The notes below the pieces were generated by a model that saw nothing but the letters and a program-made list of their open reading frames with translations, was not told the origin of the DNA and made no database searches. From assembly GCA_021789155.1 (NCBI GenBank), contig JAJYJW010000004.1, positions 1 through 47,296 of the forward strand: 47,296 bases of DNA, in the 5' to 3' direction. Position numbers and translations under genes: made by a program. Positions 1 to 8,657 of this stretch are shown here, piece after piece. Source of the DNA: Microcaldota archaeon (lineage in GTDB: Archaea > Micrarchaeota > Micrarchaeia > Micrarchaeales > CABMGC01). The first letter of the stretch is position 1. Every line of letters starts with the position of its first letter.

Positions 1-50
1 ACTTAACAAAATGAATTCTGATTATTTAATACTTCTCTATAAAAAGCAAG

Positions 51-125
51 TGGGCCCAGTGAGATTTGAACTCACGACCTTCCGATTATCAGTCGGATGC
101 TCCAACCATGCTAAGCTATGAGCCC
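51..125 (-). tRNA. tRNA-Ile (anticodon GAT)
   Basis: On the minus strand this folds as a complete cloverleaf. The acceptor stem is GGGCTCA with TGGGCCC, the discriminator base is A, and the anticodon arm is CCGACTGATAATCGG, giving anticodon GAT. The T arm contains GTTCAAATC. No CCA is encoded and there is no intron. It decodes AUC/AUU isoleucine codons. Confidence 0.95.
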
Positions 126-169
126 ATGAAGTATACTTAACTCAGAATTATTATTAAACAGATATGGTA

Positions 170-1063
170 CTAAGGTGCAGAATAACCCGATTCCCATGTG
201 CTCCTGAAAGAGACTGGATATGTACTCAGATAAGTAGCGGCGTTGTTGTTTCCAGAATAGTCCTTTGCGTCGCCATTTAGCGGCCACCATCCAACCAGAT
301 TGTTCAGTTTCACTGGTGCACCTCCTAGTCCTTCGTTGTATAACGCGGTTATCTCACTCTGGGCAAGAGAAGTATTGTAAACCTGAATATTCGAGATGTA
401 TCCTTCAAAAGGAGTTGCACCATTTATGCTGCCAATGTATATTTGAGATGCATCGTACGTAATTTGTGGCGTAGTTCCTACGGTATTTACCGACGCGCCA
501 TCCACATACAAATTAATTGTGTTCGCAGTCAATGAGTACGTTCCCACAACAAAGACCCACGTGTTGAAAAATTGCGATGACGTTGTGTACGCACTCAAAT
601 CCGCAACACCAGTTCCTATTCTAAAAATAGGTTGCGTTGGCCCCCAGCCCCATAGCAACTCGTAGCCATAATTCGAATATGTGGTGCCTCTAGAAGCAAA
701 TACGACCTGGTCAAGAGATGTTGCAGCAGCAGTAGGACGTACCCATGCACTAACAGTAATTGATGATGGCTCAAGCAATTTTGTTGGGGTTACTTGCAAT
801 GCTCCTCTCCCAGTACCATCAAAATACGCGGCATATTGGGGCAGTTCGCCATTGCATATTCCCTGAGTATTGATGAACGACGTTGTTCCAGGACCGTTGG
901 GCCTGAAGACGTGGCATGCGCCGGGGGGCGCTTTTGGAGTGAATGTTGACGAGTTGAAAATGCCTAGTTGAAAGAGTGCTCCGAGAACTACTGCAATGAT
1001 TAGAATTGCCCATCCGTAGGTCATGAGATATTCCATCGCGGACTGGAGCAACATTTTATGCAT
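170..1063 (-). CDS. Pilin-like class III signal peptide protein with LamG-like domain (copy A)
   Basis: This 297-aa protein is probably displayed on the cell surface. The N-terminus carries a class III (archaeal pilin-like) signal, with QSAMEYL followed by one hydrophobic segment of about 20 residues, and then an almost invariant stretch containing PKAPPGACHVFRPNGPG and CNGELPQY up to about residue 77. The centre has LamG/concanavalin-like strands: AWVRP, LYVDG, IYIGS, then EITALYNEG. The C-terminus is the conserved LVGWWPLNGDAKDYSGNNN block ending in ESGYSAP. Four paralogues lie in this window at 12.9, 13.8, 26.6 and 27.5 kb. ATG codons exist at 1063 and 1054; the longer form is given. Binding to a sugar or a host surface is inferred from LamG and was not observed. 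Confidence 0.85.
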   Translation of the reverse strand: MHKMLLQSAMEYLMTYGWAILIIAVVLGALFQLGIFNSSTFTPKAPPGACHVFRPNGPGTTSFINTQGICNGELPQYAAYFDGTGRGALQVTPTKLLEPSSITVSAWVRPTAAATSLDQVVFASRGTTYSNYGYELLWGWGPTQPIFRIGTGVADLSAYTTSSQFFNTWVFVVGTYSLTANTINLYVDGASVNTVGTTPQITYDASQIYIGSINGATPFEGYISNIQVYNTSLAQSEITALYNEGLGGAPVKLNNLVGWWPLNGDAKDYSGNNNAATYLSTYPVSFRSTWESGYSAP

Positions 1064-1151
1064 GCAACCGCTTTAGATATACAAACAACCTATTTTAACT
1101 TTTCCAAATGGCACATTTTTATTAGTTGACTTTCATGTTATAGCGAATTGC

Positions 1152-1514
1152 ATGGACCAGATACTTCCATATGTGTTCCTAGTTGTAGGTGTAGGGATAA
1201 TACTATTTTCATTCTTAACTGCATACGGACTTTATCAGCAGCTGGGAACGAATCAGCAGCAGATAACTACCCCAACATTCACTGCATCAAATGGAACGCT
1301 TAATGAGTCTATTTCTTCGGCAGTATCCTCACTTACTACGACCATGAGCAACATAATAAAAGCAGACACGAATATAGGGCTTGAAATTGTAATCATGTTC
1401 CTCTTTGTGAACATAGGATACAAGCTAGCAAGCATAGGGATAAACATGGACAAGGCAAATAGGGAGGTGCAGGCCGAGCCTACACGAAAGAAGGAATCAT
1501 CCAACGCCTATTAA
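1152..1514 (+). CDS. Small two-TM membrane protein, unknown
   Basis: This is a 120-aa protein that I do not recognise. It has a hydrophobic segment near residues 6-28, a Thr/Ser/Asn-rich extracytoplasmic-looking middle (about 32-75), a second hydrophobic segment (about 75-95) and a basic, charged C-terminal tail. It runs convergently into the SMR-like pair and overlaps the 3' end of the downstream one by about 18 bases. The ATG has no clear ribosome site. Confidence 0.7.
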   Translation: MDQILPYVFLVVGVGIILFSFLTAYGLYQQLGTNQQQITTPTFTASNGTLNESISSAVSSLTTTMSNIIKADTNIGLEIVIMFLFVNIGYKLASIGINMDKANREVQAEPTRKKESSNAY

Positions 1515-1826
1515 TCCTATACCTATTGTTATAACAGATATTCCTGCTATTTTCACCATAGGCATTGGCTCTTTCAATACGAAATACGCCAATATCGTGG
1601 CAAAGATGTAGCTTAACCCCACAAGTCCGTACACCCAGCTTAATCTTTCCCTGCTTAACACAAAGAAGTACATTATTGTGGATATGCCATATGCAACAAG
1701 ACCCACTGCCAAGAATAGCAAAAGCAAATTGTTGTTTGAATTAAGGCCCATTTTGAAGAAAAGCTGCCCGGCTGCGCCCAATACGTTGCTTACTACGATC
1801 AGCCCTAAGAAATCTCTTTTCGCCAT
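1497..1826 (-). CDS. SMR/EamA-like small transporter, second of a pair
   Basis: This 109-aa protein has four predicted membrane helices. The pattern is that of the DMT superfamily (EmrE/EamA half-size units): GAAGQLFFKMGL in helix 1, SWVYGLVGLSYIFATI in helix 3, FVLKEPM just before helix 4, and a Gly-rich last helix. The start is the ATG at 1826, four bases after the stop of the neighbouring paralogue, with GGCGTGAT upstream. An in-frame upstream extension overlaps the neighbour and is rejected. The tandem arrangement suggests a heterodimeric small exporter. The substrate is unknown. Confidence 0.82.
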   Translation of the reverse strand: MAKRDFLGLIVVSNVLGAAGQLFFKMGLNSNNNLLLLFLAVGLVAYGISTIMYFFVLSRERLSWVYGLVGLSYIFATILAYFVLKEPMPMVKIAGISVITIGIGLIGVG

Positions 1827-1830
1827 GCCA

Positions 1831-2193
1831 TCACGCCGCTTGTGCCACCAGGAATATTCCAAGCATTACAAGAATCACCCCTGCTGCTATGGGTGCTGTT
1901 ATTTTCTCCTTGAATGCATAATGCGATATTGCCAGGGTGAACACGAAAGACAATGAGAACGTGGGATATATGATTGAAAGGTCTGCCATCTTCAAAGCGA
2001 AGATATACGCTATGAAGCTGATGAAGTAAACAGCCAAGCCCGCGATAACCGTCTTCTTGGTTAGCACGCTCATTATGCCCTTTGCGTTGAATTCGAACTT
2101 GTGCAAACCCTTCTTGTAAAGGAACTGCGCTATTGCTGCGAGAAGCGCAGCAACTGCAGTAACTCCTATTGCGTAAACTATAGTAGTACTCAT
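1831..2193 (-). CDS. SMR/EamA-like small transporter, first of a pair
   Basis: This 120-aa protein has four predicted membrane helices and resembles one EamA/SMR unit: FLYKKGLHKF after helix 1, ALKMADLSIIYPTFSLSFV in helix 3 and AFKEKIT before helix 4. It is followed within four bases by its shorter paralogue, so the two are probably co-translated and may dimerise, as known paired SMR proteins do. It is divergent from a small membrane protein and topA. A palindromic TATA element at 2222-2231 lies about 33 bases from its ATG. Confidence 0.83.
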   Translation of the reverse strand: MSTTIVYAIGVTAVAALLAAIAQFLYKKGLHKFEFNAKGIMSVLTKKTVIAGLAVYFISFIAYIFALKMADLSIIYPTFSLSFVFTLAISHYAFKEKITAPIAAGVILVMLGIFLVAQAA

Positions 2194-2221
2194 TGAAACA
2201 CGCAGAATAGGATTGCAAAAT

Positions 2222-2231
2222 CTTTATAAAC
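2222..2231. promoter_or_regulatory. Palindromic TATA box between divergent genes
   Basis: The element CTTTATAAAC contains the self-complementary core TTTATAAA. It lies about 33-37 bases from both the minus-strand transporter ATG (2193) and the plus-strand ATG (2263). One box could therefore position TBP for transcription in either direction. No second TATA-like element is evident in the 69-base gap. Confidence 0.55.
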
Positions 2232-2262
2232 CTACTATAGACCAATATATGAAGGGGTAAAA

Positions 2263-2520
2263 ATGCCTACTAGTGTTAAAGCAGGAACGAATGCGGAACA
2301 GATCACCATAGTGCTCGCAGTATTGGTCATAGCGCTTAGCATAATCTCATTGGTTATCTTCGTGTACTACCAGACGAGCAACGTATACTACTTCACAATG
2401 CCTCTTGCTATAATAATCGGCATATACATGGCATATACATTATACAATGCCGAGAATAGGTCTATTGATAGCAGCGCCAGTATGACTGGCAATAGACGCA
2501 GCAGGAGAAGCAGAAAGTAG
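2263..2520 (+). CDS. Small two-TM membrane protein upstream of topA
   Basis: This 85-aa protein is not recognised. It has two hydrophobic segments (about residues 14-36 and 42-62) and a C-terminus rich in Arg/Ser. The ribosome site GAAGGGG lies 5 bases before the ATG. It ends 8 bases before topA, so the two are probably co-transcribed from the TATA box at 2222. A role in topoisomerase biology cannot be inferred from the sequence. Confidence 0.75.
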   Translation: MPTSVKAGTNAEQITIVLAVLVIALSIISLVIFVYYQTSNVYYFTMPLAIIIGIYMAYTLYNAENRSIDSSASMTGNRRSRRSRK

Positions 2521-2528
2521 CTGTTCCT

Positions 2529-4772
2529 ATGGACAAGTTGATAGTAGCTGAAAAGCCAAGCGTGGCATCACGTATAGCTACGTCTCTTGGAGATAAGAAT
2601 TTAAGGCGATTGTCATCGAATGGGGTCAACTATTTCGAAATAGACAACGCTGATGGAAAGGTATTCGTAGTGGCTGCGGCAGGCCACCTGTTTACCATAG
2701 CACAGAAAAGCAAGGAAAGGAAATTCCCGGTGTTCGATGTTGAGTGGATTGAATCGTATAAGGCAAGCGAGAGCGCTGCGTTTACGAAAAAATATCTCGA
2801 TACCATATTGGAAATAGGAAGCAACTGCTCTGTTTTCATAAACGCGTGCGACTATGACGTAGAAGGTTCGGTTATAGGCACGAACATTATAAAATACGTA
2901 ATAAACAAGGACGTCAACAAGGGCATAGGAAAGCAGGAAGTAAAACGAATGCTGTTCTCTACAACCACGAAAGAAGATTTACTCAAATCTTTCAATGGAC
3001 TTAAACCTTACGATATCGAGACGTTCGAAGCTGGAGAAGCAAGGCACACCCTTGACTGGATGTGGGGCATAAACATGAGCAGAGCTCTGATGCGCTCGCT
3101 GATAATCAACGGAGTAAGGAAAGTGATAAGCATAGGTAGGGTACAAGGTCCGGCGCTTTCCGTACTAGTACAAAGGGAAAACGAAATAAAAGCATTCATA
3201 TCGAAGCCATTCTGGCAAATCTTCATAACAGTAAAGGGAGTAGAATTCAACAACGTGAAGGGAGAGATATTCGAGAAACAGAATGCTGAGAATTCCTTTT
3301 CTGCGACGCAAGATAATGCAATTGTGTCTAAGATAAACAGAAAAGAGGGCAAGGTATATCCGTATCCTCCATTCGATCTCACCTCATTGCAGATAGAGGC
3401 AAGCAGATCAATGAGAATTGACCCTTCGAGAACGTTGGCTATAGCGCAATCGCTTTACGAAAAAGCTTACATCTCGTATCCTAGAACCTCATCGCAGAAA
3501 CTGCCAGCAAGTCTTGAATTACCGAAAATAATCAATGACCTAGCGCAAAATCCGGTTTATTCATCAAGCGCCAACTTTTTGATCAGCAAGAAGATGTTCA
3601 AACCAATGGAAGGCAAAAAGGAGGATGAAGCACACCCTGCCATTCACCCTACCGGAGTTCTTGCGAAGGGCTTGAATGCAGAAGAAGAGAAAATATACGA
3701 CTTGATAACTTGCAGATTCCTCGCATGCTTTGCCAATGCTGCATCTACGGAAACAACGCGAGTAATACTCAATTCTGGTGGAGAGGAATATGCTGCTAGC
3801 GGCACGGTGTACACCGAACGAGGATGGATGGATATTTACAAGAGATACATAGATAAGGAAAACAAGGAAATGCCGCAATTCACTGAGGGTGCATCGGAAA
3901 AAATAGATGATAAGCAACTGAAAGAGGGGAAGACCAAGCCTCCGGCGCGTTTCTCAAAGGCAAGCCTCATATCACTGCTAGAAAAAAGAAACCTCGGAAC
4001 AAAGGCAACACGCGCAGAAGTAATCGATACGTTATTCAAACGAGGTTATGCTGATGGTGTGCAAATCGAAACCACGGAATTCGGTCTCAGCGTTTACGAA
4101 ACCCTGCATACGTACTGTCCTGACATATTAGATGCCGATCTCACAAGGCAACTTGAAGATGACATGGAAAAGATAACCAAAAGGCAGAAGAGCGAACAGG
4201 AAGTGATAGAAGAAGGAAAAACGATAATTGTTAAACTGATTTCTAAATTCACAGAGAACGAGAAAGAAATAGGAAAGGAGCTCATAAAGGGACTGAAGTT
4301 GAGTAACGCGCAGAGCGCTCTTGGGAAATGCATAAAATGCGGAGAAGGCATGCTGGTCATAAAACGTTCGCGCTTCGGAAAGTTCTTCGTTGCATGTAAC
4401 GCATGGCCAAAATGCAATGCTACGTATCCGCTTCCCCAAAACGCGAAGATACTTCCTACAGATAAGATTTGCGAGAAATGCCATACTCCATTCGTAAAGG
4501 TCATAAGGCGTGGAAAGCGCCCATTCAATATGTGCCTTGACCCTAACTGCGAAACCAAGAGCGCATGGAGGGCGAAGATAGAAGCCAAAAAGGCGGAAAA
4601 AGGAGAACAGCAAACAGAAGAAAGTAAACCTACTTCAACAGAAGCTGCGCAAGCTCCTGGCGCTCCGATGGAGATACACAAGAAAATAGTAGTAAAGCCG
4701 AAAAGAAAGAAACCGGCTAAAGAGAAAAGCGTGAAGACGAAACAGAAGCGTGAAAGAAAATCCAAGAAGTGA
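2529..4772 (+). CDS. topA: DNA topoisomerase I (type IA, archaeal)
   Basis: This 747-aa type IA topoisomerase relaxes negatively supercoiled DNA through a covalent 5'-phosphotyrosine intermediate. The TOPRIM domain begins with LIVAEKPSVA (glutamate E8) and carries the acidic cluster ACDYDVEG (D108, D110, E112). The catalytic tyrosine is expected at Y317 in ISYPRTSS. Two C-terminal zinc fingers start at C601 (CIKCGEG, then CNAWPKC) and C648 (CEKCH, then CLDPNC), followed by a Lys-rich tail. There is no helicase domain, so this is not reverse gyrase. It overlaps or abuts the trmI-like gene. Confidence 0.96.
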   Translation: MDKLIVAEKPSVASRIATSLGDKNLRRLSSNGVNYFEIDNADGKVFVVAAAGHLFTIAQKSKERKFPVFDVEWIESYKASESAAFTKKYLDTILEIGSNCSVFINACDYDVEGSVIGTNIIKYVINKDVNKGIGKQEVKRMLFSTTTKEDLLKSFNGLKPYDIETFEAGEARHTLDWMWGINMSRALMRSLIINGVRKVISIGRVQGPALSVLVQRENEIKAFISKPFWQIFITVKGVEFNNVKGEIFEKQNAENSFSATQDNAIVSKINRKEGKVYPYPPFDLTSLQIEASRSMRIDPSRTLAIAQSLYEKAYISYPRTSSQKLPASLELPKIINDLAQNPVYSSSANFLISKKMFKPMEGKKEDEAHPAIHPTGVLAKGLNAEEEKIYDLITCRFLACFANAASTETTRVILNSGGEEYAASGTVYTERGWMDIYKRYIDKENKEMPQFTEGASEKIDDKQLKEGKTKPPARFSKASLISLLEKRNLGTKATRAEVIDTLFKRGYADGVQIETTEFGLSVYETLHTYCPDILDADLTRQLEDDMEKITKRQKSEQEVIEEGKTIIVKLISKFTENEKEIGKELIKGLKLSNAQSALGKCIKCGEGMLVIKRSRFGKFFVACNAWPKCNATYPLPQNAKILPTDKICEKCHTPFVKVIRRGKRPFNMCLDPNCETKSAWRAKIEAKKAEKGEQQTEESKPTSTEAAQAPGAPMEIHKKIVVKPKRKKPAKEKSVKTKQKRERKSKK

Positions 4773-4776
4773 ATAC

Positions 4777-5358
4777 ATGTTCATATATCCTAGAATGTAC
4801 AGGAAGATGAAGCGCGGTCCGCAGGTTATTCTTCCCAAGGACATAGGCATAATAATCGCGTATTCTGGAATAGGGAAGGATAGCACATGCATAGATTCCG
4901 GCACAGGGAGCGGATGGCTTGCATGCTCTCTTGCACGAATAGCGAAGAAAGTATACTCATACGAGATACGGGAAGACTTCGCCAAAATAGCGGAAAAGAA
5001 CAAATTTCTGTTAGGTTTGGACAATCTCGAGATCAAAGTAGCTGACGTCACTAAAGGAGTAAAAGAGAAAGACGTGGACCTTTTCGTGATAGACATGCCG
5101 AATGCGGAAAAGGCATTGAAGGTCGCGAAGAAAGCATTGCTTCCAGATGCAACCGTAGTGGGGTACATGCCAAACATGGAACAGGTTAGTAAGTTCTCCA
5201 AAAAGGCGGAGTCATTGGGCTTCTACGACACGCACTGCATAGAGGTAATAGTCAGAGATATGCTTGTAAGGCCTGAGGGCATGCGACCTTCCACAAAAGG
5301 CATATGGCATACTGCATACTTGTTCTTTGCGCGCAATAGCTCAGCGCAAAAAGGTTAA
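4777..5358 (+). CDS. trmI: TrmI-like tRNA (adenine-N1)-methyltransferase
   Basis: This class I SAM methyltransferase resembles archaeal TrmI/Gcd14, which methylates A58 (and in some archaea A57) of tRNA. Visible signatures are RGPQVILPKD, the SAM-binding DSGTGSGWLA, YEIREDFA, the catalytic-region VIDMPN and the family-specific ending MRPSTKGIWHTAYLFFAR. It is shorter than usual (about 195-200 aa against about 250) because the N-terminal beta-barrel is nearly absent. The ATG at 4777, four bases after the topA stop with GTGAA before it, is preferred. A GTG at 4750 inside topA would add nine residues. Confidence 0.83.
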   Translation: MFIYPRMYRKMKRGPQVILPKDIGIIIAYSGIGKDSTCIDSGTGSGWLACSLARIAKKVYSYEIREDFAKIAEKNKFLLGLDNLEIKVADVTKGVKEKDVDLFVIDMPNAEKALKVAKKALLPDATVVGYMPNMEQVSKFSKKAESLGFYDTHCIEVIVRDMLVRPEGMRPSTKGIWHTAYLFFARNSSAQKG

Positions 5359-5425
5359 TCATACGCAATGCAGATAGTTTATATTAAACAGTTCGCATAA
5401 TGCTTTCTAACCTATAGGGAATGCC

Positions 5426-6277
5426 ATGCTGCAAAACAAGGAGCACAAAACCGTGAATTTTTATTCTGAAACTATAGAGTTCATAAAAGCAATGAGAACG
5501 GAGAAAGAGCAGCAGGAAAAAGAGAATACAGAAACAAAGAAAGAGAGCGATGATCCGGTTTATTCCACATTCTTCGAAAAAGCGTATGATAAGTATGCCA
5601 AATATGTGGGGGTAATGCTGGATGAGTTGAACTCAGAAAAAGAGTACACAGGATATTCAGTATTTGATGACGATCCTTTGTCCTACTCGTTCAACGTACT
5701 GCTTTGCATGATGGACGAAGTTACTGGTAATGTTGAAAACCCACCTGCAGGTCTACCCCTGGATACCTGTCGAAAAATGTTCGATTACTTTGGCGACGCT
5801 GCAAGACATAGTGAATCGCAAATACGTGCGTTCTATAGATTTTTAAACTTGCTTGGAGAAACAAAGATTTCAGATGATTTCACAGAAAAGATGACGTCAT
5901 ATCTTAATTACATGCTTAATGGAGTGTATTTAAGTGCCAAGGACAGGCTCACAAGCATGGATAACGGAGAGCTTGCCTGGGATGACAGATTAGCCGCGAT
6001 ATTGGAAAATACCGTATTGAATTTGCAGGCAACGAAAAACTTGCTATCGAAAAGGAAAGAACGAGATACCGGAGAATTGAACGCAAATGATCTGAATGAT
6101 ATCACTCTCACTTTGCTTATATCGATCAACATTGAATTCGCGATATACGAAAAGCTGGTTGCAAGAACATTGCAGGATAGTTCAGATGCATTGGTTTCGC
6201 CAAAAACAAACGAAGGAGAAGACAAAAACCTCCCAAATAAAACAAACTGGGAGGATAGAAACTTCATTTATTTATGA
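5426..6277 (+). CDS. Predicted helical cytoplasmic protein, unknown
   Basis: This 283-aa protein is not recognised. It has no signal peptide or membrane segment, is rich in Glu/Lys/Asn, and looks largely helical with a charged linker at about residues 24-42. A TATA-like GTTTATATTA about 45 bases upstream suggests its own promoter. Base composition is more AT-rich than in the topA/trmI genes before it, like the coiled-coil genes at 35-38.5 kb. It converges on the membrane protein gene at 6.3 kb with almost no gap. Confidence 0.75.
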   Translation: MLQNKEHKTVNFYSETIEFIKAMRTEKEQQEKENTETKKESDDPVYSTFFEKAYDKYAKYVGVMLDELNSEKEYTGYSVFDDDPLSYSFNVLLCMMDEVTGNVENPPAGLPLDTCRKMFDYFGDAARHSESQIRAFYRFLNLLGETKISDDFTEKMTSYLNYMLNGVYLSAKDRLTSMDNGELAWDDRLAAILENTVLNLQATKNLLSKRKERDTGELNANDLNDITLTLLISINIEFAIYEKLVARTLQDSSDALVSPKTNEGEDKNLPNKTNWEDRNFIYL

Positions 6278-6279
6278 GA

Positions 6280-6894
6280 TTACGCCATAAGGTGCTCTAT
6301 TGCCGCTGGCGCTCCGGTAATTGCAGATGCTAGCGCTGCTATTGCCATGAAAATGCACAAAGCCACGAATATCGCCTTTGCGTACCTCATGCCAGATAAC
6401 TTTTTCCCTGAGAGGAGCATATCCAAATACCTGCTTGCTGGCAGCATCGTTATGCCCACCATTCCAAATGCTACGTATATTATCAGGAGCATTATCGGAT
6501 ATGTGGTCATTCCGAGCATGTAACCCACTATTCCATAGAATATCGACATTGCACCTATTAGCGCGCTGAACAGGCCTGCAGGTTCTGTCTTCATTCCCTT
6601 GTAAAGAGCATATCCTATTGCAGCCAAGCTAAACCCGAACAATGGATACATATCATAGAACAGTATGTTGTAATTGCCTGGGAGAGGCCACACGAACTGA
6701 CCGTAAAGACCGCTAAGTATGCCATAAATGCCGAGTACGAACAGAACCATGCCCACGCTTGGAAGTGTTGCTTTCAACAAAGGCAATTTGCTGTGGTATT
6801 TGTATATTTTGTAAAGAGCGTACAGACCTATTACTCCAACAAATGACATAACGAAAAGCTGTGCTGTTAGGAAATCTACGAATTGCATCGTCAC
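6280..6894 (-). CDS. Six-TM membrane protein resembling DUF981
   Basis: This 204-aa protein has about six hydrophobic helices. The segment WPLPGNYNILFYDMYPLFGFS after the second helix pair recalls the archaeal DUF981 family as I remember it; this is not verified. Function is unknown. Two start codons are possible: GTG at 6894 with GTGAT three bases upstream, or ATG at 6888. It is divergent from the TFB gene. Confidence 0.72.
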   Translation of the reverse strand: MTMQFVDFLTAQLFVMSFVGVIGLYALYKIYKYHSKLPLLKATLPSVGMVLFVLGIYGILSGLYGQFVWPLPGNYNILFYDMYPLFGFSLAAIGYALYKGMKTEPAGLFSALIGAMSIFYGIVGYMLGMTTYPIMLLIIYVAFGMVGITMLPASRYLDMLLSGKKLSGMRYAKAIFVALCIFMAIAALASAITGAPAAIEHLMA

Positions 6895-7078
6895 GTTATC
6901 ACTAACTTTAATGAAACCTTATAAAATATAAGCGTTTGAATTCAGCTTGGAATAAGTCAGCGCAATAGAAAGCTTTAAATATCTTATTATACATTTATTT
7001 AGTACTGATTTTAAGTAAGATTTAAAAGATTAACTGGTGTTTTTCAGACGAAACAGAGTTTATGTTCAATGTGATATA

Positions 7079-8137
7079 ATGGCAGAAAAAAAGAGACAAT
7101 CAAAAAGCAAGCCATCGAAGCCAAAAGCAAGTAGATCAGCAGTCGAAAGCCCAAGCCATGAGTTTGCTGCGCCTACGGAACGCGAACAACGCGAAGCTAC
7201 GGTAGAACGACAGGATAGACGTGCTACTGACATAATGAAGAGGTGCACTAGCTGCGGAAGCATGGATCTCATATTCGACAGCGAAAAAGGAGAACTGGTG
7301 TGCAACAACTGCGGTCTGGTTATAGAAGAGAACGTTGCTGATACTGGCCCAGAATGGCGTGCATTCGATTCGGACCAACGCAATTCAAGAGCAAGAACCG
7401 GAGCACCTATAAAGTACATGAAGCCAAACAAGGGACTTGTCACCGAAATAGACATGTATAATAGAGACATTAGGGGAGCGAGGCTACCTTCAAAGAGGCA
7501 AGCACAGCTTTACCGTATGAGAAAATGGCACAAGAGGGCAAGCATAGCGAGCTCAAGCGAGAGAAACTACCTAATAGCATTGCCAGAACTCAACAGAGTA
7601 GCAAGCTATCTTGGACTTCCTGACAATATCAGGGAAAGCGCGGCATTGCTCTATAGGCAGTGTGTCAAGAACAACCTCATAAGAGGCAGACCTATCGAGA
7701 CTGTGGTAAATGCGGCACTTTATGCAACGTGCAGAAATGCAGGCATGCCAAGAACACTTGACGAAATAGCGCAGATATCTGGAGTTCCGAAGAAGGAAAT
7801 AGGGAGAGCATACAGAGTAATATCTCACGAACTAGGACTCAAGATACCATTGACTGACCCTGCAAGCTACGTACCTAGATACATAGCGTCGTTGAAGCTA
7901 AGCGGAGAAGCACAGGAACGTGCCGTACTCCTGCTCAAGCAGGCAATGAAGAAAGGATTGGTTAGCGGAAGGAGCCCAACCGGGGTCAGCGCGGCTGCAG
8001 TTTACATTGCTGGAGCGCTTGTCGGGGAACGCAGAACCCAGAAGGAAGTTGCTGATGTAGCTGGAGTTACTGAAGTAACCATAAGAAACAGGTACAGGGA
8101 GCTCAAGGAAGAATTGAATCTTGACGTAAACCTCTAA
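7079..8137 (+). CDS. tfb: Transcription initiation factor IIB
   Basis: This 352-aa TFB bridges TBP-bound DNA and RNA polymerase. An N-terminal basic extension of about 50 residues precedes the zinc ribbon (CTSCGS and CNNCGL; C56, C59, C75, C78). The B-reader/linker region follows with GPEWRAFD, then two cyclin-like repeats: one from about residue 150 (RNYLIALPELNRVASYLGLP), one from about 245 (DPASYVPRYIASLKL), ending with a helix-turn-helix that would read the BRE (TQKEVADVAGVTEVTIRNRYREL). The ATG at 7079 has GTGAT three bases upstream; the reading frame stays open 14 codons further up. The long Lys/Ser-rich N-terminus is unusual. Confidence 0.97.
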   Translation: MAEKKRQSKSKPSKPKASRSAVESPSHEFAAPTEREQREATVERQDRRATDIMKRCTSCGSMDLIFDSEKGELVCNNCGLVIEENVADTGPEWRAFDSDQRNSRARTGAPIKYMKPNKGLVTEIDMYNRDIRGARLPSKRQAQLYRMRKWHKRASIASSSERNYLIALPELNRVASYLGLPDNIRESAALLYRQCVKNNLIRGRPIETVVNAALYATCRNAGMPRTLDEIAQISGVPKKEIGRAYRVISHELGLKIPLTDPASYVPRYIASLKLSGEAQERAVLLLKQAMKKGLVSGRSPTGVSAAAVYIAGALVGERRTQKEVADVAGVTEVTIRNRYRELKEELNLDVNL

Positions 8138-8158
8138 GGTTTTCTCTTGATCCTAGAA

Positions 8159-8548
8159 ATGATGAGCCAGCCCACATTTGGGCTGGCTTTTATGCTACTT
8201 TTCTATTCAATACAAAGCACAAGCATCAACAACACCTACGCCCTACAGCTGCTCAACGAGTCGCAATCCTACGTTGATGCGATAAACCAAAGCGGATACC
8301 TGCTGTTCTACCCTAATCTTACCAAAGCATATAACGATCTGAATATGTCCAGGAATTATCTGAACAATAGCATAAACTCTTCAATATACTATGCAAACCT
8401 GGCTAAAAGCGACGCCAATTCAGAGTATTCAAAGATCAGCCAGTATAAACAAAATTCGTTTTACGCGATGCTAATATTCACTGTGGCATCAGGTCTTGTG
8501 CTTTATGCAGTCATGCAAAAGGTAAAGAAAGGCAAAATGCGCAAATAA
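8159..8548 (+). CDS. Small exported, membrane-anchored protein, unknown
   Basis: This roughly 129-aa orphan has a hydrophobic N-terminus (FGLAFMLLFYSIQ) like a signal peptide, an Asn/Ser/Tyr-rich exterior with several N-x-S/T sequons, and a C-terminal hydrophobic helix (about residues 100-120) with a Lys/Arg-rich tail. This suggests a C-terminally anchored surface protein. The start is uncertain: ATG at 8159, 8162 or 8192. Only the first two keep the signal-like helix. The hairpin behind tfb lies inside the first codons. Confidence 0.6.
   Translation: MMSQPTFGLAFMLLFYSIQSTSINNTYALQLLNESQSYVDAINQSGYLLFYPNLTKAYNDLNMSRNYLNNSINSSIYYANLAKSDANSEYSKISQYKQNSFYAMLIFTVASGLVLYAVMQKVKKGKMRK
8165..8190 (+). 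terminator. Perfect hairpin plus T-run after tfb
   Basis: AGCCAGCCC and GGGCTGGCT form a perfect 9-bp stem with a 6-base loop, followed by TTTT. It starts 27 bases after the tfb stop. It resembles an intrinsic terminator but overlaps the start of the next ORF, so it could instead cover that gene's initiation region. Confidence 0.5.
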
Positions 8549-8657
8549 CCTGCAAAACAAGATTTTTACTATTTTTCATTATACGTTAATCGTTTCCTTA
8601 ATGATGATGAAATCACGTTAATATGTAAAAATTTCGCAATTTATACATCGTGAGCTC

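Noticed and set aside
4094-4765. 223-codon open frame antisense to topA
   Set aside because: Low-complexity Ser/Phe-rich translation of the reverse strand of a clear topA gene; no family features.
2529-4772. Reverse gyrase
   Set aside because: Only the type IA topoisomerase part is present; no N-terminal helicase motifs.
8590-8657. TGATGATGA upstream of the GHKL gene as a third C/D box RNA
   Set aside because: No CTGA box follows at a usable distance and there is no C'/D' pair.
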